Source of the DNA: Pokkaliibacter plantistimulans
GTDB lineage: Bacteria; Pseudomonadota; Gammaproteobacteria; Pseudomonadales; Balneatricaceae
Reading direction: 5' to 3'
Assembly (NCBI RefSeq): GCF_003194385.1
Contig: NZ_LAPT01000022.1
Location: forward strand, 1-64,000
DNA length: 64,000 nt
Part shown: in pieces, positions 45,318 to 54,895 of the stretch
How the letters are laid out: every line of letters starts with the position of its first letter
Position numbering within the stretch: the stretch's first letter is position 1
The notes under the pieces: generated by a model
Seen by the model: only the letters and a program-made list of their open reading frames with translations
The model's database searches: none
What the model was told of the DNA's origin: nothing
Position numbers and translations under genes: made by a program

Positions 45318-47140
45318 GGCAGCAGGCTCCGTTCGGCAGCAGGGGGTTCACAGGCGGGCAGCCGCAGACTGAAGCAAGCGCCGTCACCGCTGTTGCTGGC
45401 CAGCAGCTCTCCACCCAGCTGATGCACGATGGCGTGGGAAATGGCCAGCCCCAGACCAAGGCCCGCGCCACTGGGCTTGGTGGTAAAAAACGGGTCAAAC
45501 ACCCGCGCCAGATCACCTTCTGCCATCCCGCCGCCATTGTCCATCACGCTCAGGCACCAGCTGGCGGGTTGGTCATCGGGCTGATGGATACGCAGTGATA
45601 ACTGCGGCATCGGGTGTTGCTGGGTGGCATCCAGCGCATTGCTGAGCAGATTGACCAGTACCTGTTCGAGGCGAATGGCATCGCCCTCGACCCAGGCCGC
45701 CAGCGGCAGATCGGTGGCGACCTGAATCTGGCGCTGGCGCAGCTGGGCAGACATCAGCAGCAGCGTCTGTTCCACCACCTGCGTCAGGTTCAGGCGTTCG
45801 CGCAGGCCATCCGGGCTGTGCCGGGCATAGCTCTTGAGGTGGCTGGTCAGGGCGGCCATGCGTTGCAGCAACAGGTCCAGCCGGCTGAGGGTCTGCCGTG
45901 CCTCGTCCAGACGCTGATGATCCAGCAGCAGGCGCAGGCTGGCCAGCTCCATACGCTGGGCCGTCAGCGGCTGATTTAGTTCGTGTGCCAACGCCGCCGA
46001 CATCTGCCCCAGTGCGGCCAGCTTGGCGGCCTGCACCAGCCCATTCTGCGCGGTGCGCAGCGCGGCAGTGCGCTGCTCGACCAGCTGTTCCAGCTCGGCC
46101 TGACTGCGCTGGCGCAGCAGATGCAGGCGCCGTCGCTGCTGCAGCCACAGCAGCAGAAACACCAGGCTCAGCCAGGCCCCGGCGGCCGCCAGTCGGGCTG
46201 CGGTGACGCCGGTAAGGCCGGGGTTCGGATCACGCAGCAGATGTAAGGTCCAGCCGTCGTGAAGCAGCGGCTGTGACTGCCACAGGTAGTCGCCCTGCTG
46301 GCCGTCGGGCAGACGCAGCTGGACCCGCTGGCTGGACGGCCCCAGTGTCTGCTGTGCCAGCAGCTGCAAGGGTTGCAGCCTGACCTTGTCATACTGGCGG
46401 GTGGCCTGCAGCTCCTGCTCATCCCAGCTGCTCAGCGGCTTCAGGGTGCGGTAGCGCCAGTGCGGATGGTTGGCGATAAAGACGATGCCGCGGGCATCAC
46501 TGACCAGCAGGATGTCCTGACTCTGCGCCCAGCTTTCTTCCAGTTCGGGAAACTCCAGCTTGACCACAATGGCGCCGAGAAAGCGGCCCTGATCGTCCAT
46601 GACGGCGCTGGACAGAAAGTAACCGGGAATTCCGCTGATCACGCCGACGCCATAGAAGCGGCCGCTGCCGGTTTCTTTTGTCTGCTGGAAATAGGGGCGA
46701 AAGCCGTAGTTGTGGTTGACGTAACTGGTCGGCAGGCGCCAGTTACTGGCGGCGATGGCCAGACCATCGGCGCGCATCAGTTCCAGCGTGGACGAATGCG
46801 CTGCGCTGTTGATGCGCTCCAGTTTGAGGTTGAGCCGCTGCTGCAACGCTGGGGTCAGGGGTTCACTGAGGGCCTGACGAATATCCTGATCAAGGGCCAG
46901 CACCGCGGGCAGGCTGCGGAAGCGCTCGATCAGGGTAGTGAACTGACCGGCATAGAGCTGTAACTGTTCATTCAGCTGCACCGATTCCTTGTGCAGACTG
47001 GTGCGGGTCATATAGCGCCCGGCCAGATACATCACCCCCAGCATGGTCGCCAGCACCAGTGCGGTTATCAGCAGCAGAGACAGGGGGCGGCGGGGTGGAG
47101 ACAGCGTCATGGGCAGTCGACTACGAAACAGGGGAGCCAT
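45314..47140 (-). CDS. dctB: C4-dicarboxylate sensor histidine kinase DctB
   Basis: The 608-residue protein has two membrane helices (about residues 20-40 and 305-325) bracketing a periplasmic Cache-like sensor domain, then a coiled linker, the phosphorylated His in ALAHELNQPL (near 389), and an ATPase with LVNLLSNALDAT, MDNGGGMAEGD and GLGLGLAIS. This is the DctB layout, with external dicarboxylate sensing and phosphotransfer to DctD. AGGT lies seven bases before the ATG at 47140. Confidence 0.92.
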   Translation of the reverse strand: MAPLFRSRLPMTLSPPRRPLSLLLITALVLATMLGVMYLAGRYMTRTSLHKESVQLNEQLQLYAGQFTTLIERFRSLPAVLALDQDIRQALSEPLTPALQQRLNLKLERINSAAHSSTLELMRADGLAIAASNWRLPTSYVNHNYGFRPYFQQTKETGSGRFYGVGVISGIPGYFLSSAVMDDQGRFLGAIVVKLEFPELEESWAQSQDILLVSDARGIVFIANHPHWRYRTLKPLSSWDEQELQATRQYDKVRLQPLQLLAQQTLGPSSQRVQLRLPDGQQGDYLWQSQPLLHDGWTLHLLRDPNPGLTGVTAARLAAAGAWLSLVFLLLWLQQRRRLHLLRQRSQAELEQLVEQRTAALRTAQNGLVQAAKLAALGQMSAALAHELNQPLTAQRMELASLRLLLDHQRLDEARQTLSRLDLLLQRMAALTSHLKSYARHSPDGLRERLNLTQVVEQTLLLMSAQLRQRQIQVATDLPLAAWVEGDAIRLEQVLVNLLSNALDATQQHPMPQLSLRIHQPDDQPASWCLSVMDNGGGMAEGDLARVFDPFFTTKPSGAGLGLGLAISHAIVHQLGGELLASNSGDGACFSLRLPACEPPAAERSLLP

Positions 47141-47359
47141 AGCTTACCTGCAGCGGCAGGCAGCAGCCAGACGGAACGTATGCCATACATTCGTCTGGGT
47201 AAAGGGGCTTTGTAAGCTGGGCTCTATTTATGCAACAAAGCCAAGATAGGAATCAAGGGTTCGCTTAATGAATGGATGTACCACCATATCGACCTGGACA
47301 GGTATGAGATAAGGAAGAGATCGTCATGCCGTGTACGTCATCCTTGAAAAATCTGGAAG

Positions 47360-47371
47360 AAGGTATACCTT
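47360..47371. promoter_or_regulatory. Palindrome AAGGTATACCTT, copy 1
   Basis: A 12-bp perfect palindrome that recurs 123 bp downstream, centre to centre. Paired palindromes in an AT-rich gene-free region suggest binding sites for a dimeric regulator. Confidence 0.6.
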
Positions 47372-47480
47372 TTGGATGCTGTGTTGTTGATTTGAATACC
47401 TTTACTTGCTTTTATGTTGACTTATTTATTTTCTGTTAAAAACACAGTCTTACATGACTTCTTTTAAGATATGGTTTTCT

Positions 47481-47496
47481 AAAAGGTATACCTTTT
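47481..47496. promoter_or_regulatory. Palindrome AAAAGGTATACCTTTT, copy 2
   Basis: A 16-bp perfect palindrome ending ten bases before the start of the first island gene. It contains the same 12-bp core as copy 1. At this position a bound protein would block transcription or translation initiation of that gene. Confidence 0.65.
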
Positions 47497-47506
47497 AATA
47501 ATTCTT

Positions 47507-48511
47507 ATGAGGTCGAAGACTTCATTAATACACTGTTGGATTTATGGAGAACAAGTGTCTGACTTAGCAATAAATGACAAGGGTGAGCAAAAGGCAGCCT
47601 CTGAATTCCATGATGACTTTATTCTTCATGGAATTCAGCATGCAAGCTTCGTTTGTCCCTTCTGCTTTATTGGGCTTGTTGCTAAAGCCATATATATTGA
47701 TGGCCCACAAGGAAAATCACCACACTTCTCCTGCTTCCCCCAGAAGCCCCATATTAACGGTTGTGATGGTTATCCTCTAGTTGAGGGTAAATCAGTAAAA
47801 GGGGAAAAGAAAAGTAATAAAATAATTATTGGTAAAGAAGAATTTTTGTTCCCTGAAAAATTAGTTTCAAGAAGCAAACCATCACAGGGAAAGTTTCTTA
47901 ACGATTTAAGCGAGCTTATTAAAGAGAATAATCCAGAGAAAGTAGAAAAAAGAAGGGAGGGTGTCGGTAAAGAAGTTGGGAGTGCAAAATATACCTCTTC
48001 AATAATACGATCTTTTGCATCTTCTAAAAAAGCAATTATATCTCTTGTCTATAAGTATGCAAAAGACGAAGAGTTATCCAGTGAAGAAAGGAAACTCCTG
48101 CTAAAAGATACTTTATCTCAAGCACCGATTGAGCTTGATGGATACAAGACGAACTATCAAGTTGCTTTTCAAGGGACCAAATACTTCAGTACATACAAAA
48201 AAATATGGAATGGAGAAGGAGTAGTAAAAATTAAGGATGGTATCGTTTATATTCTTTCAGGCCAAGACACTGAATATAAGCATGAAGATAATAGCTATGA
48301 ACTTAGTTTTTATACGTCATTAAAGATACCAGAAAATATAGAAGAACAACCTGCATACCACCAAACTATTATAAATAGATTACTAAATGCCCGTGAGAAG
48401 GAGTTGGTAGTAAAATGGTTTGCTTATGGAATGGCATCAATTGTCTTAGATAAAAAATCTGTATTGCTAAGTATAGATAATTTTGACCATGTATTCATCG
48501 AAAAAGTCTAA
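47507..48511 (+). CDS. Unrecognised island protein with an N-terminal Cys/His cluster (334 aa)
   Basis: I do not recognise this protein. It is Lys/Ser-rich, soluble and strongly AT-rich in codon use, unlike the neighbouring core genes. Near residues 48-86 the pattern CPFC, then PHFSCFP, then HINGCDG resembles the zinc-ribbon start of CoiA-like and some nuclease-associated proteins, but no nuclease motif is evident. The rest has a helical middle and a beta-rich end. No good ribosome site precedes the ATG. The TAA runs into the first attC-like repeat, so this is the first visible cassette gene. Confidence 0.75.
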   Translation: MRSKTSLIHCWIYGEQVSDLAINDKGEQKAASEFHDDFILHGIQHASFVCPFCFIGLVAKAIYIDGPQGKSPHFSCFPQKPHINGCDGYPLVEGKSVKGEKKSNKIIIGKEEFLFPEKLVSRSKPSQGKFLNDLSELIKENNPEKVEKRREGVGKEVGSAKYTSSIIRSFASSKKAIISLVYKYAKDEELSSEERKLLLKDTLSQAPIELDGYKTNYQVAFQGTKYFSTYKKIWNGEGVVKIKDGIVYILSGQDTEYKHEDNSYELSFYTSLKIPENIEEQPAYHQTIINRLLNAREKELVVKWFAYGMASIVLDKKSVLLSIDNFDHVFIEKV

Positions 48512-48581
48512 TAAATCAATCAGCTACGCTCTTTTAGTCGCCGGACGCAGCAAAGCTGCGCCGGTTATTGGGGCGTTATAT
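48507..48581 (+). repeat. attC-like recombination site 1
   Basis: The 5' end TCTAATAAATCAATCAGC pairs imperfectly with the 3' end, which finishes GGGGCGTTATA like many integron attC sites. Inside, CCGGACGCAGC and GCTGCGCCGG form a near-perfect stem with an AAA loop. It begins at the stop codon of the preceding gene. Confidence 0.7.
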
Positions 48582-48595
48582 TATGGGAGTTCAAA

Positions 48596-49327
48596 TTGAA
48601 CATCGAGCAAATAAAATACATTCACAATTTCTTAGTTGAATATTTTCATAAATCTGAAGATCCAGTGTCACCGCCGGGTATAAAAAACGAATCATTGCTG
48701 GAGTCTTCTGTTTCCAGGCCCTTCATGTCTGCAGGAGGAGAAGATGCTTATCCTGGTGTTTTTAATAAAGCTGCGGCTCTTTTTCACTCTATTATAAATA
48801 ATCACTGCTTCCACAACGGCAATAAAAGATGTGCACTTCTTAGTGCTATGGTGTATTTGGGAGAGAACGGATGGTGGATTACCATTCCAAGTGATGATGA
48901 GCTATTTAATTTCACAAGGAGGGCCGCTGCACACGAGCTTGTCAAATCACGCGACGATGAGCTTCCCTTCATCTCCGAGTATTTTAGAAGTAATACAAGA
49001 AGGCGGGTTGCAGGTGAGCACCAGTTGACTCTGCGAGACTTGAAAGAGATCCTCCTCGGCTTCGGTTTTGAGCTTTCAGATACAGTTGGTAGGACGATTG
49101 AGGTCTCGAAAGATGGAAAGCACGTAGTATCCATATTGCAAAAGGGAGCCAAGGGGCAAGAGAATTACGATAAGCAATACATAAAAAAGCTGCGTAACAA
49201 ACTAAAACTTACCCCAGATTACGGAATCGATAGCTACAAATTCTATGGAGAGAGAGGGTTCACTGATACTTTAGGAAAGTATATGTCTTTACGTGACAAG
49301 GTTATGCGTGAGCTAGCAAAAATATAA
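48596..49327 (+). CDS. Fic/Doc-family protein with a HicA-like C-terminal extension
   Basis: The 243-residue protein has a Doc-type Fic core at about residues 1-125. The active-site loop HCFHNGNKR near residue 75 matches HxFxxGNKR, with the catalytic His and the phosphate-binding residues present, so AMP-transfer or Doc-like phosphorylation is possible. A C-terminal segment from about residue 143 (LTLRDLKEILLGFGFEL, later QYIKKLRNKLKL) resembles HicA-like double-stranded-RNA-binding folds. No Phd-type antitoxin is adjacent. The start is TTG with GGGAG upstream; the nearby ATG at 48583 is out of frame. The gene is AT-rich and ends in an attC-like site. Confidence 0.8.
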   Translation: MNIEQIKYIHNFLVEYFHKSEDPVSPPGIKNESLLESSVSRPFMSAGGEDAYPGVFNKAAALFHSIINNHCFHNGNKRCALLSAMVYLGENGWWITIPSDDELFNFTRRAAAHELVKSRDDELPFISEYFRSNTRRRVAGEHQLTLRDLKEILLGFGFELSDTVGRTIEVSKDGKHVVSILQKGAKGQENYDKQYIKKLRNKLKLTPDYGIDSYKFYGERGFTDTLGKYMSLRDKVMRELAKI

Positions 49328-49396
49328 CAATCGCAAGCAATTCAGCCCTTCGGGCCCGGACGTCGCTTCGCTCCGCCGTTGTTGCGGGCTTTATAG
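49323..49396 (+). repeat. attC-like recombination site 2
   Basis: The site starts with TATAACAATCGCAAGCAA and ends with TTGTTGCGGGCTTTATA, which pair as imperfect arms. Between them lie GCCC-TTCG-GGGC-like and CGCTTCG hairpins. The stop TAA of the Fic/Doc gene is inside the first arm. The 3' core is diverged (CTTTATA instead of GTTATA). Confidence 0.65.
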
Positions 49397-49418
49397 TGCT
49401 TAAAGAATCGAGGTGCAT

Positions 49419-49832
49419 TTGAGCAGCATTCTGGATATTGGTAGTGAGTTTGTGGCGGAAGCCAAAAATGGAGATTTTACGGCATTAATTCAGTTGTTTG
49501 ATGCGAGAGTAAAAGGCTGGGGTAAAACCATGGCACATGAAGAAGAAATGACGGTTGGTCTTTTCTCAGATTTGGTTTACGAGATACCTTCCTATTGTGC
49601 TTTTGACATGGTTGATAGTGCAGTTGATATTTGCATGCAGCAGACATCATTTGATGGGTTCAACTGCGCTCTTGATCTAATTGCATCTCTAGTTATTAAA
49701 TCAAATACAACGGAGGTTCCGGAAAAGCTTCGAGCCGCGTTCCCAGAAATATTAGTAAAATCTAAACGGTTCGGGGGCGAGCCAGTTGATATTTGCACGC
49801 TAATACGTGGACACTACCGAAATACACTATAA
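49419..49832 (+). CDS. Unrecognised cassette protein (137 aa)
   Basis: I do not recognise this small acidic, soluble, probably all-helical protein. The TTG at 49419 is preferred because GAGG lies five bases before it; a GTG at 49413 overlaps that GAGG. It has no signal peptide. The size and acidity resemble immunity or antitoxin proteins, but nothing specific supports that. It is AT-rich and flanked on both sides by attC-like repeats, so it is a single-gene cassette. Confidence 0.65.
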   Translation: MSSILDIGSEFVAEAKNGDFTALIQLFDARVKGWGKTMAHEEEMTVGLFSDLVYEIPSYCAFDMVDSAVDICMQQTSFDGFNCALDLIASLVIKSNTTEVPEKLRAAFPEILVKSKRFGGEPVDICTLIRGHYRNTL

Positions 49833-49942
49833 CAATTTGCTGTACCTCGGACCCAGCTACGCGCCGCAAGCTTGTGGTTTGCTGCGCAAACTTTACCACA
49901 AGCTTACTCTGCTCCGTTGGGCTGGTAAGCAAGGTATTATAT
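49828..49942 (+). repeat. attC-like recombination site 3
   Basis: The longest of the set, about 115 bp. It begins TATAACAATTTGC at the stop of the preceding gene and ends GGTAAGCAAGGTATTATATG. Its centre is a strong hairpin with arms AAGCTTGTGGT and ACCACAAGCTT, and TTTGC/GCAAA at the tip. Its length and structure are like the VCR class. Confidence 0.7.
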
Positions 49943-49961
49943 GTTACCAGAGAGGTGTTAT

Positions 49962-50609
49962 ATGGAATTAAGTACTTGGTTGATTTATGTAAGTGTTATA
50001 GGGATATTGATATTCAGCCCAGGCCCATCAGCCTTATTATGTATATCTGAAGGCGTGAAATATGGGAATAAGAAAACGATTCCAACTATTCTTGGAGGTG
50101 CTGTTGCAGCTCTTGTCTTGATGTCTATTTCTGCTGTTGGGCTTGGGGCTATTTTAGTTGCCTCTAAGACTTTGTTTTTTGTTATTAAACTCGTGGGAGC
50201 ATTTTATCTTATCTATTTAGGTTGGGCATCTTGGAAAGAAGGCTCAATTAAAGTTGAAACACCTCTGGTTAATGAAAAACATCTAGCCGATTATTCATTC
50301 TATTCTCTGTTTAGAAAAGGCTTTTTTGTAGGCATTAGTAACCCTAAAGATTTAATTTTCTTTATTGCGCTATTTCCTGGCTTTATGAATGCAGACTTAC
50401 CTCCGGTAGAGCAATACTCTGTACTCGCATGTACTTGGTTTGTGATCGATTGTGCATCCATGTTTATGTATGCTGGACTGGGTTCAAAAATTGGTCCTTG
50501 GCTATCTAGAACTAACACATTGAATTTAGTCAACCGTACTGTAGGAAGTTTATTTATAGTACTAGGTAGCGCACTAGCGATTTCAACGGGACTGAGTAAA
50601 AAAGTATAA
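49962..50609 (+). CDS. LysE/RhtB-family amino-acid exporter
   Basis: The 215-residue protein has five to six membrane helices and the family N-terminal signature IGILIFSPGPSALLCIS (near residues 13-29), plus KLVGAFYLIYLGW near 78 and FRKGFFVGISNPKD near 118. LysE/RhtB proteins export amino acids or small derivatives. The ATG at 49962 follows AGAGG. Codon use is AT-rich. The gene lies between attC-like sites 3 and 4. Confidence 0.88.
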   Translation: MELSTWLIYVSVIGILIFSPGPSALLCISEGVKYGNKKTIPTILGGAVAALVLMSISAVGLGAILVASKTLFFVIKLVGAFYLIYLGWASWKEGSIKVETPLVNEKHLADYSFYSLFRKGFFVGISNPKDLIFFIALFPGFMNADLPPVEQYSVLACTWFVIDCASMFMYAGLGSKIGPWLSRTNTLNLVNRTVGSLFIVLGSALAISTGLSKKV

Positions 50610-50712
50610 CAAGGCAATCAAAGCGGACGCATTACGGTTGTCACGGTTTTGCCAAAAACAAAAGGCGGTAAAAACAATGCCAACCCACGCGCCATTTATT
50701 GCGGCCTTAGGA
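50605..50712 (+). repeat. attC-like recombination site 4
   Basis: It starts TATAACAAGGCAATCAAAGC at the LysE stop and ends GCGCCATTTATTGCGGCCTTAGG. The end arms are complementary with a few mismatches (GGACGC with GCGCC, AATCAAAG with TTTATT). The cleavage-side G of the 3' core (GTTAGG) appears as C, so the site may be inactive. Confidence 0.6.
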
Positions 50713-50718
50713 GTAAAG

Positions 50719-51015
50719 ATGTCAGACGACAATTCGACTTCATTAGTTAATCTTGGAGGCTTATCCAAACCTGCGGACACTTTGATTTAAAAAGTTTCAT
50801 CCGCTATGGGTGGATTTTTTGAACCATGAAAAATAAAGCGTGTCACCAAGGCCGAAGCTGAAGCCAATCTCATAAAAGCAAAATCTGAAATTGAAATTAC
50901 GGAACTTCATCGTCGTGCGATGCACCGGTTTGTTAAGGAAGAAGCAAATCGACAAGAAAACAGGGAGGAAATAACAGACTCAGTTGTTAAAAAAATCCCC
51001 ACAAAGACGGTGTAA
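50719..51015 (+). pseudogene. Decayed DUF2806-family gene
   Basis: A TAGGAG site and ATG open a frame encoding MSDDNSTSLVNLGGLSKPAD, the typical DUF2806 start. The same frame then meets a TAA after 23 codons and a TGA about 16 codons later. It continues with clearly family-like sequence (TKAEAEANLIKAKSEIEI, then HRRAMHRFVKEEANRQEN) until a TAA at 51013. It therefore has two in-frame stops and is truncated to about 98 codons of a normally much longer protein. DUF2806 function is unknown. It is the last cassette-like unit; no attC follows. Confidence 0.75.
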
Positions 51016-51105
51016 TTCGCTTGGCTAAGGGTGACTTACAGGAAATACATTGGATAGCCTGAGTATGCCCCTGACAACGTTCTTTGCCTCCCCATTCATT
51101 CGACA

Positions 51106-51121
51106 CTGGCTGTAAATACAG
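51106..51121 (+). promoter_or_regulatory. LexA (SOS) box upstream of uvrD
   Basis: CTGGCTGTAAATACAG, flanked as ACTG...ACAGTA, fits the gammaproteobacterial LexA consensus CTG-N10-CAG. It lies about 80 bases before uvrD and overlaps a TATGCT that could be a -10 element. uvrD is SOS-regulated in E. coli. Confidence 0.65.
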
Positions 51122-51201
51122 TATGCTAACGGGCACTCTGACTGTTCGCCCTGACGAACCGTACACTGACCCCAGCGAGAATACAGCGAGAGAGTAGTGC
51201 G

Positions 51202-53394
<2,193 letters not shown>

Positions 53395-53458
53395 CGCTGC
53401 AGGTGCGATAACAAAGCAATCTCGAACTGAGCCGGTTTCGCCGTCGCTCAGCGCACTT

Positions 53459-53492
53459 ATGACCGGTCCCGCCATGGGGCGGGAGCGGTCAT
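53459..53492. terminator. Bidirectional terminator between uvrD and the TfoX-domain gene
   Basis: ATGACCGGTCCCGCC-ATG-GGGCGGGAGCGGTCAT forms a 15-bp stem with one mismatch. It lies between convergent genes and is followed by TTTAT. Confidence 0.75.
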
Positions 53493-53506
53493 TTATCAAA
53501 GCAGGC

Positions 53507-53797
53507 TCAGGTGTCGCCGCTGTCCGCTGCGGCATGACTCATGCGCTGCCATTCCCGCCATTCCTCCAGCTCCATGAGCAGTCGTGCCTTTTCGCTGGCG
53601 GTCAGTGCCGTCCAGTGGCGCTGTTGCAGCCCGGCCGCCATGGCCCACAGCAGGTTAAGGCTGACCTTCATCCCGGCCTGCTCCAGCCGGTGATAGACGC
53701 CCACCGCACCCAGCTCAGCAATTTGCTCTGCCTGCGTGATGCCGATGGCGGCCAGCAGGGCCGCGGATTTGGGGCCGAGATTGGGTAGCAGGGCCAT
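53507..53797 (-). CDS. TfoX C-terminal-domain protein (96 aa)
   Basis: The 96-residue protein matches the C-terminal helix-hairpin-helix domain of TfoX/Sxy: LPNLGPKSAALLAAIGI at the start and KVSLNLLWAMAAGLQQRHW near residue 45. The N-terminal TfoX domain is absent. Stand-alone versions exist, and their function is not established. The ATG at 53797 lies two bases after the stop of the M50 protease gene, so the pair is cotranscribed. An in-frame start at 53872 would overlap that gene. Confidence 0.85.
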   Translation of the reverse strand: MALLPNLGPKSAALLAAIGITQAEQIAELGAVGVYHRLEQAGMKVSLNLLWAMAAGLQQRHWTALTASEKARLLMELEEWREWQRMSHAAADSGDT

Positions 53798-53799
53798 GC

Positions 53800-54594
53800 T
53801 CAGTGACGACCGATAAAGAGCCAGTAAGCCAGACACAGCAACAGGCCGATGACCCCCAGATAACCACTCCACAGGCTGCGCTTTGCCGATGCGCTGGTAA
53901 CCTGCGGGAAGCCACAGCGGCTGCAGTATTCGGGTGGGGTAACGCGGGCGTGCGGGGCGTCAGGCTGTGCCGTGCTGACCGCTGGCTGATACGGGGTATG
54001 GCAGCGTTCGCAGGCGTTGGGCTCACCGCGCTGGTAGTACTGCCAGGCCTGCCAGAGCAGCAGGCCGATAATCACCAGCGTCCAGGTGCTGTGGAAGAAG
54101 TACAGGGCAGCCAGTGCCAGCAAAGCGCCCAGTGCCCATAGTTTGCGATTGAGCAGTTCGGTGATCTGGCCGCCATCCAGTGGCGGCAGCGGGATCAGAT
54201 TAAGGGCGTTGAGGAACAGGCCGATGACCGCCAGATACCAGGCCTCACGCCAGCCTGTCAGCTGAAACAACAGAGCGCAGGCAATGGCAAACAGGGTACC
54301 CAGCCCAGGGCCGCCAATGGCAAACCAGCCGCGCTGGAAGGGGGTCAGGGCGCCGCCACGATGCACGGTGACGCCACCAAAAAACGGGATGAAGCGAATC
54401 TTGGCCACCAGCCCGGTCATTTTCCACAGCATCAGCATGTGTCCCAGTTCGTGGACAAAGATCACTAGCAACAGCAGCAGGCCCGACTTGGGCGAGGTCA
54501 GCCAGGCAAAAGCCGCCCAGGTCAGAATGGCTGTGGTCAGGCTTTGCTGGTCCAGTGCCTGGCGCCAGGAGGGGGCAGTGGGTGTGGTGGCCAT
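53800..54594 (-). CDS. M50 (site-2-protease-like) membrane metalloprotease with zinc-ribbon motifs
   Basis: The 264-residue protein has about six hydrophobic segments. The zinc protease motif HELGH lies near residue 47 in a helix, and the third ligand is in LPPLDGG near 138, as in intramembrane site-2 proteases. After these comes a hydrophilic loop with CERCHTP (near 192) and CSRCGFP (near 225), two CxxC pairs typical of a zinc ribbon, then a final helix. The ATG at 54594 has AAGGA six bases upstream; an ATG at 54600 is too close to it. The substrate is unknown. Confidence 0.88.
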   Translation of the reverse strand: MATTPTAPSWRQALDQQSLTTAILTWAAFAWLTSPKSGLLLLLVIFVHELGHMLMLWKMTGLVAKIRFIPFFGGVTVHRGGALTPFQRGWFAIGGPGLGTLFAIACALLFQLTGWREAWYLAVIGLFLNALNLIPLPPLDGGQITELLNRKLWALGALLALAALYFFHSTWTLVIIGLLLWQAWQYYQRGEPNACERCHTPYQPAVSTAQPDAPHARVTPPEYCSRCGFPQVTSASAKRSLWSGYLGVIGLLLCLAYWLFIGRH

Positions 54595-54895
54595 AGTCAT
54601 TCCTTGCGATGCAAGCCAACGGCACAGGCCATCGGCAGAGGTGGCTTCGATTCTGCGTTGCATGACAGACTGAGTAAAGCCGTCTCAGGGGGCGAAGGTG
54701 GTTACGATCTGCTGCATGCCAGTGATGGGCTGTTGAGCAGGGATGTCCCGACTGTCACGACGGCGTCGCTGACAGGTGCTGGTGATCGACGGGCTATGGT
54801 CACCGATAGCGCTGCCAGAAAGTGGCAGCAGGAGGGGGTGGCAGGATAGCAGTGCGTCGTGACGGACAACGGCGCACTGCGGGGTGAGCAGATAC
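54595..54895. other. Gene-less stretch between the protease gene and the TetR gene
   Basis: I see no credible gene in these 301 bp. A GCTGCCA-GAAAG-TGGCAGC hairpin (54811-54829) lies after the TetR gene on the minus strand, without a strong U-tract, and may terminate it. The remainder should hold the protease promoter, but no clear hexamers stand out. Confidence 0.5.

Larger units (their letters stand above)
47141..47506 (+). other. Gene-less region between dctB and the cassette island
   Basis: No gene is credible in these 366 bp. The left part has two inverted repeats: CCAGACG/CGTCTGG with inner GTAT/ATAC (47167-47198), and GGCTTTGT/ACAAAGCC (about 47207-47243). Either could regulate or bound dctB. 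From about 47340 the sequence turns strongly AT-rich and carries two copies of a palindrome ahead of the first island gene. TTGACT near 47418 may be a -35 element. Confidence 0.6.

Noticed and set aside
47141-51201. Integrase, transposase or att direct repeats bounding the island
   Set aside because: No such gene or repeat was found in the window; the cassette interpretation rests on the attC-like sites alone.
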